Assembly (NCBI GenBank): GCA_001414485.1 | Contig: LLEY01000022.1 | Coordinates: 248,001-312,000, forward strand | Source: Calycina herbarum | Taxonomy: Eukaryota; Ascomycota; Leotiomycetes; Helotiales; Pezizellaceae | Reading direction: 5' to 3' | DNA: 64,000 nucleotides | Shown: in pieces, positions 32,401 to 44,197 of the stretch | Layout: every line of letters starts with the position of its first letter | Position numbering within the stretch: position 1 is the stretch's first letter | The notes under the pieces: model-generated | Databases searched by the model: none | Seen by the model: the letters and a program-made list of their open reading frames with translations, nothing else | What the model was told of the DNA's origin: nothing | Program-made: the position numbers and the translations under genes

Positions 32401-35400
32401 AAAGACAACAGCATTCGACCATACGAGGAAAATTTACTCAACCTTTTGGATGAGAACCGCTTCAAGGATGAGATTTCGACGCTATTCCAGGGAGAAACAC
32501 TCATTCAGCCTGATCATAGACCATCACTCATGCCTGTTCTTCTTAGACTGCTCTATGGGCGCTCTATCTCAAGAAAGGGTGCTGCGAGTGGCAAGCAAGG
32601 ACTAGAAGCACGAAGACTGACAGTCTTGCGAAGTTTAAGTGTCGAGGATGTCGAGCATTTCTTGGACATCTCGCTTGATGAACTAAAACATCTCAATTTA
32701 CTCAACAATGGTTCAGTGGAGGACTCTACGTTCGACAAGCAACTCTTGAGTGTCCGGAAGCAACTCGGTATAACAAACATGCTCGAGGGCGTGTTGAAGG
32801 AGCTTGGTTCAAAAGTAGCACCATTTGCCGAAAAGCTTTCCCAAACAGCACTCTACTGCACCATTCATGCTTCACGTCAATTGGAAGACGACTCTGAAGA
32901 AATCGATGGCGGGGAAGACCATGTCACTCAAAGCTCTCTGCTCAAGGTAGTCCGTCAAACAGGCCTGAAGTGTCTCATTCTTCTGTTCAGCAACGCCCCG
33001 GACATTGACTGGTCCCCGTATTTAGCAACAATCATCAACAACCTAATACTCCCAAGGCTGGAAAAGCTCCCAATCGAGACTGCTCAAAGCGTTGCCACGA
33101 TTTTGCGACTTCTTTCAACTTGGTCTCTATCCCCAAAGACTGTGTTATTCCTTGGAAGCAACATTGAAATTTTGCCCAAATTGGCAGAATGTCTTGCGCC
33201 CCTTAAATCAAAAGACGAGGTCAAACTCTTTGTCTTGAACATCATTCGAAATATTATCAAGATTGCCCGAGAAGATGAAAGCGCGGAATTTCAAGCTCAA
33301 GTCAAATCCGAACTCCTTACACCCAACATGGATCATTTTCTTACACATATCGGCGGTGTTCTTCGCACTCAGCATGACCTTAGCAAGGATTTGCTCGAAG
33401 CTTGCGTTGCTACGGTATCGGAACTTGCGCCATTTGTAACCACTTCAACGCAAGCTCAAAACCTCGTGAACGTGTCGGTATTTCTACTCGATCAGCCCAC
33501 GCGACGTGTCAGCCCGAAAATTAAATCTGGGCTTTTGTCGGTTCTTGAACACTTCGTTCCACTTTACGATCTCCAGAATGACCCAGAGTTGAAGGATAAA
33601 GTTTACAATACTGTAACATCCCTTTTTGGATTTTTCAAGGATAAAGATAGCCGAGAAGTCCTGTCACGGGTGTTGATGGTATACGCCGAGAAGGATCCAG
33701 TTCTTGGAGAAGTGGCCACGATATGTCTTGGCCTCAACTCTTTCGTCGAGAATCGTCTTGATGAACCCGATTACGACTGCCGCCTCAAAGCTTTCAATGT
33801 CATCAATACTCCTAGAGATGAACCCCTCACAGCACATCAATGGATTCCACTCCTCTACAACATGCTTTACTACATCCGCCACGACGAAGAATTTGGAATT
33901 CTTTCCTTGAACTCCTCTGATGGGCTGTGCCAATTTGTTAGTTCGGCAGGAAGCACTGCAGTAGATTCAGAGCAAGCTGCCTTCAAGGGTCTGATATCCA
34001 CAGTTCTAATACCAGCCATCTTCCTCGGCGCCCGAGAACCGTCTGAAGTTATTCGGAGAGAATACTTGAAAGTTATGGCTCACCTTGTCAGGACTTTCCC
34101 AGATTGGAGCGAAGTTAGTGACATGCACAGTCTTCTTGCGGGCGAAGATGAACTTGAATCGTCGTTCTTCAATAATATTATCACTGCTGGTAAAGGTCGA
34201 CAGTCCAACGCACTGAGTCAACTATCTTCCGCTTCGGAAAGAGGAGAACTGAGTGGAAAGAACGTCAGCCACTTCTTCATTCCACTCATTGAACATTTTA
34301 TATTCGATCGGGCTGAAGGCAACGATGCCCACAATCTAGCAGCAGAAGCTACAACTGCTGTTGGAATTTTGTCAGGATCCTTGGAATGGCCCCAGTACCG
34401 AGCAATGTTGAGGAGGTTCATTGGTTACGTTCGTGCAAAGCCTGAACTGGAGAAGCAGATAATCCGCCTCCTAGGAAAGGTCATTGATGCACTGGCGTTA
34501 GCTGCACAAGAGTCGCCTGAACTTGAAGATTCGATAAAGACGCGCAGCAAGCTAGCTACAACTATGCCAAAGCCCCTCAAACTTGCGGAAGATCTTAGCA
34601 CGAACATTTTACCATCATTAACGAGTTACCTACACGATAAAGATGAATCAACTGTCAGTCTTCGTGTCCCAGTCGCAGTAATTATTGTACGAATCTTGAA
34701 ACTTCTCCCTCAGGAGCAACTTAATGAAAGATTACCGCCTGTTCTCACCGACATCTGTCATATTTTGAGGAGTAAAGCTCAAGAGGCAAGAGACATGACT
34801 AGAGACACTTTGGTCAAGATATGTGTTTTGCTTGGCCCATCTTGTTTTGGGTTCATTCTGAAGGAGCTACGTGGTGCCTTGGCAAGAGGGTATCAATTGC
34901 ATGTTCTCTCGTATACGATGCATTCGATGCTTGTAGCCACAACTCCGGAATATGCGCCTGGTGATTTGGATTACTGTTTACCGTCCATCATTGCCATCAT
35001 CATGGATGATATCTTTGGGTTCATTGGCCAAGAAAAAGACGCGGAGGAGTATGTGAGCAAGATGAAGGAGGTCAAGAGCAGCAAGAGTCATGATTCAATG
35101 GAATTGATTGCTACGACGGCTACATTGAGTCGACTGACGGATCTCGTCAAACCGATACAGGCCTTGCTCAAAGAAAAGCTCAGTCTCAAGATGGTTCGGA
35201 AGATTGACGAGTTGCTTAACAGAATCAGCAATGGTCTCTTGAGAAACTCGGCTGCTCAGAGTCGTGACAGTCTTATCTTCTGCTATGAAGTCATCCAGGA
35301 TGTATACAACGCCGAAAAGCCAACGGAAAAGTCGAAAGGAAATTACAGACTCAAGCGATATCTCATCCAAAAGGGAGCTAAGAGGGCCGGTGAAAGAGGA

Positions 35401-37392
35401 AGCAACACCATTTACACTTTCAAACTGGTCCGGTTTGCCTTTGATGTTCTCCGTTCGGTCCTTAAAAAATATGATGATCTCAGAACATCCAATAATTTGG
35501 CTGGATTCATTCCTATACTTGGTGATGCCATTGTACAATCTGAGGAGGAGGTCAAAGTGGCCGCTTTTAGATTACTTGAGACAGTAGCCAAGGTTCCTCT
35601 GAAGGTCGTTGTCGACGGTACCAATCTCTATCGAATCGCGGCTTCGGAGGCCACCAAGTGTATTTCGGCCTCTTCTACCACCACTTCGGATATCGCCCAA
35701 GCCTCCATAAAGATGGTCTCCGTGATCCTTCGAGATCGCCAGGATGTGCCTATCAAAGACATTTCGGTTGATGAGCTCCTTGTCAGATTGAAAGATGACA
35801 TTACAGAACCTGAACGTCGGCACGTGACTTTCAACTTGTTAAGAGCGGTTATGGATTCAAAGATTCAAACTGCTATCGTATACGATACTTTGGATTACGT
35901 TGGTACTGTCATGGTCACCAACGATGACAAAGATACCAGAGATTTAGCTCGTGGCGCATACTTCCAGTTCCTTCGTGATTACCCTCAGAAGAAGAATCGA
36001 TGGACCAAGCAGCTTCAATTTATCGTTGCCAATTTGAAGTACGACCGAGAGGGTGGTCGATTGTCAATTCTCGAAGTCATCCATCTGCTGCTATCAAAGT
36101 CATCTGACGACTTTGTTCAAGAGGTTTCAGCAACATGTTTTGTGCCGCTTATTTTCGTTCTCGCCAACGATGATAGTGAAAAGTGCCGCATGGCGGCTGG
36201 AGAGGTACTCAAGGAGATATTCAAGAAGGCCGACAAAGAAAGAAAGTCTTCTTTCCTAACAATGCTCCGATCCTGGGTCAAGCAAACTGACAACACTTCA
36301 GTTGTGAGGCTGGCACTGCAGACCTACGGATTTTACTTTGAATCAACCGAAAACGACGATAAAGATGTCCCCATCCTCCAAGAATGCATCCACGAAACAA
36401 TCAAACTCGCCAAAAGCTCCGAATCAGACTGGGAACAGATTTATGCTGGTCTACAGCTGGCAATCACCCTCGTGCAGAAGTTTCCGGAAGCAATGCTTTC
36501 TTCTAAGATGAAGTCTTTCTGGGTCTCGGTTCGATCATGTCTTATGTTCCCACATGCCTGGGTCAAATTATCTGCTGCCAGAATCACGAGCATGTATTTC
36601 GCGGACTTTGCAAGAAGCAACGCGGAGTCCGGATTTGAAGGACTACCCCTCAAGGGCTCAGGGGGACTGAAACTCGACGGCGACGATATCACAGACTTGC
36701 TCCGACGCACTGTACATATGTTCAAGACCCCCGGTCTCACATCCCTCCTCGCCGATGAAATTTCCAAGAACCTCATTTTCCTCGGTCGTTGCGCCGCAGC
36801 CAATCATTTGAAATGGGGCAAAACTCAAGAACTCGCATCCGACGATGAAGGGGAGGACGAAGTTGAGGTAGAGGCTAAAGAACAACAAACAGCCATGCAC
36901 TACCTCTACAACAAACTCTCCTTCATCCTCCGCAAAGAAATCTCACCACCCCGCGCCCCAGCACTCATCCCTAAATCCTCTTCTCTTCAACTTCTAAGCC
37001 ATCTCACCGCACAACTTACGAAAGAACAACTCATTCCTAGTCTACAGACTATCTTGTTACCACTGCATAATTTGACTGATACGTCGATACCTGCGCCTTA
37101 CTCCACGGATGAGGCGTTCAAGGAGGGATTCCAGGAGTTGAGAAATGTGAGTGAGGGGATCATGGAGACTATTAAGGGAAAGGTTGGGACGAAGGAGTAT
37201 ACGGAAGCTATTCTAGGTGTAAGAGAGGGGGTTAGAAGACGAAGAGAGGAGAGGAGAGGCAAGAGGAGGAGAGAGGCTGTTAGTGAGCCGGAGAAACATG
37301 GGGAGTTTAAGAGGAAGAAGGGGGAGAGGAAGAAGGAACGACGGAAGGAGAAGGGGCAGGAGTATAGTTTGAGGAGAGTTGGGGAATTTTAG
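29454..37392 (+). CDS. UTP20: UTP20, U3 snoRNP/SSU-processome component, 2630 aa, two exons
   Basis: Exons are 29454-30850 and 30897-37392. The 46-nt intron (GTAAGA..CTAG) splits an Arg codon and joins LPYFQR to FVIAHWSD. The length matches the family (about 2500 residues in yeast). The N-terminus is basic (GRIIKTRKGKKG) and is followed by NHRWESFTAKISKL, typical of UTP20. The whole protein reads as helical HEAT-like repeats. The DRIM-type region lies at about residues 800-1500 and the tail (last 70 residues) is strongly Lys/Arg-rich, probably nucleolar targeting. The protein scaffolds the 90S pre-ribosome and is needed for 18S rRNA maturation. It is the longest gene here and appears intact. 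Confidence 0.9.
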
Positions 37393-38003
37393 GGAAAGAG
37401 ATTTTTTGTGAGATATTCTGGCGTTTCGATGGGGGATGGGAAAATGGCGGGGTTGTTTTGCTTTACATTTTGTTTTTGGGTGTGGGGGGGGGGGATTAGA
37501 CCAAATTCATCAGATAGTTAGATACCTGTACCGAAAGAAATTGTCAAACATTGAATACTGAACATTCACCAGTCTCAATCCCCACGAACTACCTAGTATA
37601 TCTTGTGAGGGGAGTGAATCATGGCAATACCCCACTTCTTACTTACAAACAGGGATATACAACCTTGTACGACCCCTGACGTATCCCTTCCCAGCTGAGC
37701 TAAGTCTGACGTAGAGCTCTTGGCTTCCATGCAGCCTTGTCAATAACCTGTTCTCATTGGAGAGAGCCGGCAAAAGCAACCATTCGCAGCTGAATCTCGT
37801 TTCGAAATCGCCCAGCCTGATTTCAGTGGCTTGAGTTGACCCCGCCTTGTAATAGCGTGTTGGATTCCAAGCAACTTGGAAGCTTGACAACCTGGAACCT
37901 CCATCAAGCATATCAAGACAGACACATCAATCTTCTCTCTTCATACCAAACTACTAATACTCCCTCACAAACCACAAACTCCAAATCCAGACAAACACAC
38001 ATC
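37393..38003. other. Spacer between UTP20 and the small stress-type gene
   Basis: 3' UTR and promoter sequence. A G-rich stretch (about 12 G) lies near 37.48 kb. No gene was recognised. The last 100 bases are A/C-rich and likely 5' UTR. Confidence 0.5.
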
Positions 38004-38527
38004 ATGGACTTCATCAAGAAGGCAGTCGGCGGCGACAACAACAACCAGGAGGGTCAACACAACCAAGGCTCATCATCTGGCGGTTACAACAACAACAATA
38101 ACCAACAACAGTCCTCCTCCTCTGGCGAGAAGAAGGAAGGTGGATTCCTCTCTGGTATTGGTGATAAGTTGAATGGTGCTGCGGGTGGTGGTCGCGAGAG
38201 TGAGAAGAACGAGGATTATTTGGACAAAGGTTTGTTCTTCTCTTCCTTATTTCCTCTGCCATCACATCTACCTCAACGACACCTTTCTACATCCTATCGC
38301 CCTTCATTACACCATCTATCAACTCTCAAATCTTGATACTAACACTACTTCCCTAAACAGGAGTCGACTTCGTCCAAGAACACGTCATGGGCCAAGGACC
38401 CCAAAACAACGAGTCTGCTATCGAACAGGCGAAGGATGAGAAGATCAGTGATTTCATCCGCGGAAAATACAAGGATAGTACTGGCAAGGAGGTTCCGATT
38501 GAGGATAAGAAGACAACCTGGGGTTGA
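38004..38527 (+). CDS. Small Gly/Asn/Gln-rich protein, DDR48-like, 130 aa, two exons
   Basis: Exons are 38004-38229 and 38361-38527. The 131-nt intron (GTTTGT..AACAG) splits a Gly codon. The protein opens MDFIKKAVGGDNNN, continues with Asn/Gln/Ser repeats to about residue 45, then GGFLSGIGDKLNGAAGGG. The second exon is the ordered-looking part: VDFVQEHVMGQGPQNN and KISDFIRGKYKDSTGKEVP. Similar small fungal proteins are commonly labelled DNA-damage-responsive protein 48-like. I rely on general resemblance only. It is probably cytosolic, with no signal peptide. A role in stress is inferred. Confidence 0.7.
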
Positions 38528-38748
38528 GACTCTGTCGGGAATGAGGGGTAACGATGTTATGATATGATGGTTGGGATGGGCATGGGATTCGGTTCCTGAG
38601 AGTTTCCTGATTGCGGTGGGAAATGGGCTATGGTGGCATGATATTTGCAAGCAACGGAATATTGCTTTTCTCCAACATGCGTGTCTCTTGTTCTGATTGT
38701 AATTACAACTTTGTCTTATGATCAGTGATATTCGGGAAATACTTACTA

Positions 38749-38920
38749 TCCCTTCCAGATCCGAGAGGTCGTTTTGAAAACGTGCACTCGAAAGCGGGTA
38801 TGAATGGAGGGCATCGACCTTATTGGTGTATGTGCACATGCGCCTAGAGTGCTATTTTTGGCATGAAAACATCCACTTTCCGTGCACGTAATTCAAACAA
38901 CCTCTCGGATCTGGAAGGGA
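38749..38920. mobile_element. MITE, 172 bp, with about 40-bp inverted ends
   Basis: The ends tcccttccagatccgagagg and their exact inverted copy are flanked by TA on both sides (38747-38748 and 38921-38922). The inverted match continues imperfectly inward to acgtgca. There is no coding capacity. The TA target and size fit a Tc1/mariner-type MITE. It is unrelated in sequence to M1-M3. Confidence 0.8.
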
Positions 38921-39189
38921 TAGCCAGTAGCAAACCTGAAAACAACTTTGATCATACTTAGACATGAGGCGCAGATACTATCATATTTCCGACACTTACC
39001 CATAGTTACTTACACTTCACCCATCTAAACTATCGCTACCTTCTCCTTGTTTTAACACCCCTCTCCTAAGTGTTACCCCTCACTCTTATCGTTCAACAAC
39101 CAGGCAGCATCCTCCTACTCGCAGTACGTCCTGTCTGCATCAGCATATAGATAATATCATGATTCAAATACATTGTAATTTCTTGACGA

Positions 39190-39632
39190 CCTCGTGACTC
39201 ATGAGTTACTCGTGAGTAAGCTATCAATCCAATTAGCGAGTAAGCTACAAGTAACCTAGAGCTTACCCACAGTGTTTTTGGCCCGAAAATTGTTGCGAGT
39301 AAGCCATCAATTACTTGTGAGTAAGCTGTCAAAAACTTATTTGAGTAAGCTACTAGTTGTCTTGCGAGTAAGCCGCAAATCGATAGCTTACTCGCAACGT
39401 TTTTTCGCCCCCAAATTCAGAACGAGTTACTCGTAGCTTACTCGAGAAGTTTTGGGCCCCCACCTCGTTGCGAGTAGGCTGTCAAAAAAAAAATTGCAAG
39501 TAAGCCGTGAGTGACTCGTAAGTAAAGCTACCAATTATCTTGCGAGGAAGCTGATAATATTTTTGACCCAGTCAATTTGCGAGTGAGCCATGAGTTACTT
39601 ATCAGTAATCCAACAACATCCAGCTTACTCAC
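39190..39632. repeat. Degenerate array of gcgagtaagct in both orientations
   Basis: At least ten imperfect copies of gcgagtaagct or its reverse complement agcttactcgc occur, with related gagttact words between. Several neighbouring copies are inverted, so small hairpins are possible. It is not coding. Confidence 0.7.
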
Positions 39633-40031
39633 AAACACAAAATTACACCAACAATTCACACAAACCCTCACAAGAAAATAATACACACTCTATACATTCT
39701 CTTTAATTCCTCATCATCCACATCTCTCTATGTAACCGAGGCAATTCCTTCCTTCCTAGAAAGACCCTCAAGAAGAGCCATCATTCATTCATCAAACCCC
39801 AACGCCTTGTCCCATATTTGCAAATGTCCTAACTATCATGCTAGTGGAACTACAGAACCACAAACTCCAACCATATTTTGTTTTTCGCCCGAGAAGAAGA
39901 AAAAAGAGATCTCATTACAAAGTATTTGTCCCAACCTCCCAGATTTCACAATCGCAAGCTATGACTTTCGCTGAAAGAAGGCAATCATCAAAAAATTAAA
40001 AAGGAGCAAAGCCCGTCAATCCCAACGCACT

Positions 40032-42936
40032 CTATGCGAGGTACCGGTAGGTCGGTGCTGCTGCATCTTCCATGCGCTCCAAGTACTCCTTGTCAATCAA
40101 GCTATCCACGCGCTTCTTCATCATCGCAATGTCCGGCTTGAATCGTGTCGTTAACTGCTGGATTACCTCGCTGAAGAGAAGTTGATGAGATAAGGTCTGT
40201 CGGGCCCTACAGGAAGAATTATTAGTACCTTGTTGGAATGTCACAGACTAGATTTCACTTACTTCATAGTACGGACCATGACAGCATCGATGACCATGCT
40301 ACGATGCTTGTCATTCTCCTTTTCCGTCGCCTTTCTCTCCTCCTCTCCCTCGACCTTGTTGGCACTGCCGCCAGAGATCACAGGTGCCTTAATCTTGAAT
40401 CCCTTGCTGAAAAATGTAGCATTGTAACTAAAAGCATCACCAGGTTTGGGGTGCGCCTTGTCCGCAGGATGTTTGTTCAGGACCTTCGCTTTTGGATGAA
40501 CCGACAAGGTGAATAGAGACTTCATCAAGTCGTTGGTCGGGATATTGGTTCGCTCTTGAATTTCCTCGAAGGAGATTGTTTGACCCGGTGCAAGATCATT
40601 GAAAAGCAGCAAAATAATCATGCCATATGTCGGAACATTCAGTTCAAATCGGCGTGCAACATTATTCTTTCCGGGTATCTTGGGAAATTCCATTCTGATG
40701 TCGGCATTTCCTTGGAAACCCAACCAGGTCAGCATTCTTCCATTTCGCTCCTTTAAGTAGTAAGACTTGAAAGACTCCTGAAGAGTGGTGATCTCCGGTG
40801 GCCAGTGGCAAGACTTTCGGCCCTCTTCCTTCTCTGCGCTCCCTCCGCCCATCGACTCTGTAGGCCAATTGTTGGTTGTAAGCACATTGATATTAAGATC
40901 GATTTGCTTTCTATCCAAGTCACCAAGACTCCGGATGTGATTTTGATAACCGGCTGTGAGTTCTTCGGACATGGCCATATCTTTGAACATGCCTTCTAAT
41001 TTGCTGGTGAAGGTGTTTCCAATTTCCAGTTTCATTCTTGAGATCATCTGCTTCTCAACCTCAGAACTCTCGGATTTTCCTTGGAGCAATCGGCGAGCAA
41101 GATGCTTCTTGTAGTATCGCTCAAACATATCTTTGTCTTGGATATAACGAATGAATGTGACTGCCTTATCTAACAAAACGTCGACCTCAGCTTCCGTCTT
41201 GCCCTTGATTCCACGTCTGAGGTTGTCATCGATGAACAGCGAAACATATTCCGAGCAACGGGGGAATTGATTGATAAACTCCGAAAAGCTCTTGGTGATA
41301 GAAGTTTGAAGTAGCAAGTCGCTATTGAAGCATTCGCTCGACATTCTGTCGAACTTGTCCTTCAATCTCAAGACTTCCTCGACCCATTTGAGTGCACCAG
41401 TAGTCATGACAGAACCCTGATTTTTCTTGGCTGGCTTAGATGGGCCCTCTCCAGCTTCGCCCTCTTCAGCCGCCGCTGCGGAGAAATCTGTTTCCTGGAT
41501 TATTTTATTAATCTCAAGACCAAGAGCAACGACACGGGACTGAATTGCGTGCCTCAAAGGTGTTTTCTTGGCATCCACTCGCGAAATCAATTCATACAAA
41601 GTCGCCAGATCTCCATAACGATCATTCTCGATCATGGCTTGTAAACCACTACCTTCCATTGCCAAGAATTCGGGAAGGTGACTGCTGATCAATTCTTGCT
41701 CAACAACTTGAGTAATTTTGGCTTTAGTCAGCGTTGAGATGGTGGTTTGACAGCGCGCCTCTTCCTCAGCCAAGCGCTTCTTCGTCTTCCGTAGCCAATC
41801 GCTGGCTGTTGACTCTCGAAGAAGAGCGACACATTCCCGGGCATAGAAGCTTCTGCTTGCCTGCAAAAACGCGGGCTCGAAAGTTGTGAGATAGAGCTTG
41901 TCCTCTTCCTTCTCCTCGTTGGTTTCGTAAAGGCCCTCCAGCATGTAAATACACGATCGAATGAGATGCTTGTTAATTACATCATCCTGTCTCTCCATTG
42001 CGATTTGGTCCAGAATAACAGAGTTGAGGATGTCGAAGGTGATAATATTTGAGTCAGCCGTTGACAAAGGTGATCGTAAAATGTGGTCGCGGAATAAACC
42101 CATCGCGGTAGTGAATATGGAGGCTTTCCGATTGTCCGCACAGTAGACCCGGTCCATATACATAAGAACATCGGTAGTCATGTTCATGACAGTAATGTGA
42201 TCCTCCCATGATGCCTTGAGACCTTTGAGAAATTCCTCCCCGGTGAGTCTTCGCTCGTTTGCGGTTGTACCAGAGACTCCTCCGACCGTGATATTGACAA
42301 GGTTGTTGGTGATGAGTTTCCGGATCGTTGGCATAACCTGACTACCAAACCACTGTTCCTCGAACTCCTTAACTCGGTCATATAGTCGGTCGCCTTGTTT
42401 CTTCAGAACGATCTTGTACGATGCGCGGTATAGTTGTTCGAAAGAAAGCTTCGAAGCATTCTTCTCATGGATCTCGCGCAATGCTGAACGTAGGATATCC
42501 CACATGGCCTCGAAGTCGCCATTTTCGCCGAATGCCCCGGCAGACTGTAGAAGAGGATGGTCAGTTACAAAGTCCGAGGTGGAAAGAAGATGCGCAAACA
42601 CCAACATGATGAGGAATCAGAGCAAGCTGGTTGGCCAAAGTGCCTTGACTTAGGTGCAGCGTTCTTGCGATGGTATCGTCGAAAGAGGAGGGGGGTGCCA
42701 TTATGACTTGGGGAGGTAGGGTGGAGTTGTGATACACGACGTTTGAGGAGGGGGGTGGTTGAAGGGAAGTTGAAGGAAGTAGTCAGACAAAATGAAACGG
42801 TGAAAATTGAGGGCGAGCTAACAAAGCGTGCGAAGGTGAGGTTGAAGGTTGAAGGTTGAAGAAGGCTCCAGTAGGTACTTACTCGACGTGGTGGCCGAAT
42901 CTTGCCGCGACCGCGACCACCCGCACCTTGAAGCAT
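40032..42936 (-). CDS. CUL3: Cullin-3-like ubiquitin ligase scaffold, 836 aa, three exons
   Basis: In gene order the exons are 42936-42883, 42544-40263 and 40206-40032. Introns are 338 nt (GTAAGT..TACAG) and 56 nt (GTAAGT..TGTAG). The first exon gives the basic start MLQGAGGRGRGKIRPPRR typical of cullin-3. The second starts with AGAFGENGDFEAMWDILRSA and holds the cullin repeats (KNASKLSFEQLYRASYKIV), then the cullin homology region (FIRYIQDKDMFERYYKKHLA). The C-terminal winged helix ends in YRYLA. The NEDD8 acceptor is Lys779 in MVRTMKARQTLSHQLL, and the second intron splits its codon. Cullin-3 joins BTB adaptors to the RING protein Rbx1. It is divergent from the Zim17-like gene. Confidence 0.9.
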
Positions 42937-43586
42937 CTTTGCTTGCTCTTGCTACGTCTGATGCGAGAGCGAGAGGGAGAGCGTAAGAGTGAGGTGTGAG
43001 GTGTGTGTAGGAAAGAAACAAATCCGTCGTGCCAGCTGCAAGGCGAGTGAAAGATCAGATGCGTATGAGGAGCCCGAGATCGAGGCTGTTCGGTCTTGGT
43101 GGGGGTGGGGAACTGCTGTTTCTTGTGTAGATGTGTCGCTCAGCTCCTGTCTAGGATGCGAAATTAACAGACACACACAATTTACGGTCGCGGATTCACT
43201 GCGTCTTAGACCTGCGAAGATTGGCAAAGGCAGCGTCTTTGGCGTGGTGAGTCGGGATCTGTTTCTGTTTCTGATTCTATCCAAGGTTGGAAAGTGGCTG
43301 GTGAATCGAAGCCTCGGATGGCGCTGAATCGGATGAACCTCGGCTGTCGTTCTGCCAAAACTTAACACCGTACACCGTACACCGCCTCAAGGCAGCATTG
43401 GAGGTGCGGTGTCAAGCCAAGTAATTTCGTAGGTGCGGCGATAAAACGCCGTGTAATAAGCAGCTCACGTGATCCCCACCGGAATTCAATAAACTCACCC
43501 CAACGCCTACTAGATACCCGGTCAGGCTCATCAGGAAGGCTCGAAGGCAAAGCAAGAATTTATTCCAGAACAGCAACATCACAACA
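42937..43586. promoter_or_regulatory. Shared divergent promoter region, cullin-3 and Zim17-like gene
   Basis: 650 bp between the two start codons. It includes CT/GA-rich tracts beside cullin-3 and a short caccgtacaccgtacaccg repeat near 43.37 kb. No gene was recognised: several frames exist on both strands but lack family features. Confidence 0.55.
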
Positions 43587-44197
43587 ATGCCGCCCTCCAA
43601 CATATTCTCCGCCCTAAGGGCCGTATCGAGAAGACCCCTCACATCTCGAGTCCTCCCCATCCAGAGTCGAGCCCTCGCGCCATTTTCCACCTCACGATTC
43701 TATTCCCAATCCAACCCCCCAATACCAAACTCAACCACACCAGAATCCGAACGTCCGGCAACAACAATCCCCCGTCCGCAATTCAAAGTCCCCCCAAAGG
43801 CACCACCGCCCACAAAACCAACCTACGAAATGACATTCACATGTACCCCCTGCTCCACGCGCTCCACCCATTTGGTTTCCAAGCAGGGCTACCATAAGGG
43901 CAGTGTTCTTATTACTTGTCCGGAGTGCAAGAACAGACATGTTATTAGTGATCATTTGAATGTATGTTCCCTTCATTCTTCCTTTTGATATATGCGGATC
44001 GGTACTGATGATGGGATTAGATTTTCGGGGACAGAAATATTACGATTGAAGACCTGATGCGGGAACGGGGGCAGATTGTTAAAAAAGGGACGCTGAGTGA
44101 GGATGGGGATGTGGAGTTTTGGGAGGATGGGAGTTCGACGGCGAGGAAGGCGGGGCAGCCTGTGACGCCTTCTGGGGGAGCGGCGCAGATTGAATGA
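43587..44197 (+). CDS. Zim17/Tim15/Hep1-type mitochondrial zinc-finger protein, 183 aa, two exons
   Basis: Exons are 43587-43961 and 44021-44197. The 59-nt intron (GTATGT..TTAG) joins DHLN to IFGDRNITIEDLM. Residues 1-40 are rich in Arg and Ser without acids, a mitochondrial presequence. The DNL-type zinc finger has CTPC (Cys86, Cys89) and CPEC (Cys111, Cys114), followed by RHVISDHLN-IFGD, the variant of the DNL signature. The yeast protein keeps mitochondrial Hsp70 (Ssc1) soluble and helps import and Fe-S work in the matrix. The length is normal and it looks intact. Confidence 0.9.

Larger units (their letters stand above)
38528..40031. other. Repeat-bearing spacer between the DDR48-like gene and cullin-3
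   Basis: It holds a 172-bp MITE (38749-38920) and a degenerate array of gagtaagct (39190-39632), plus the 3' UTR of cullin-3 on the right. No gene was recognised. Confidence 0.6.
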
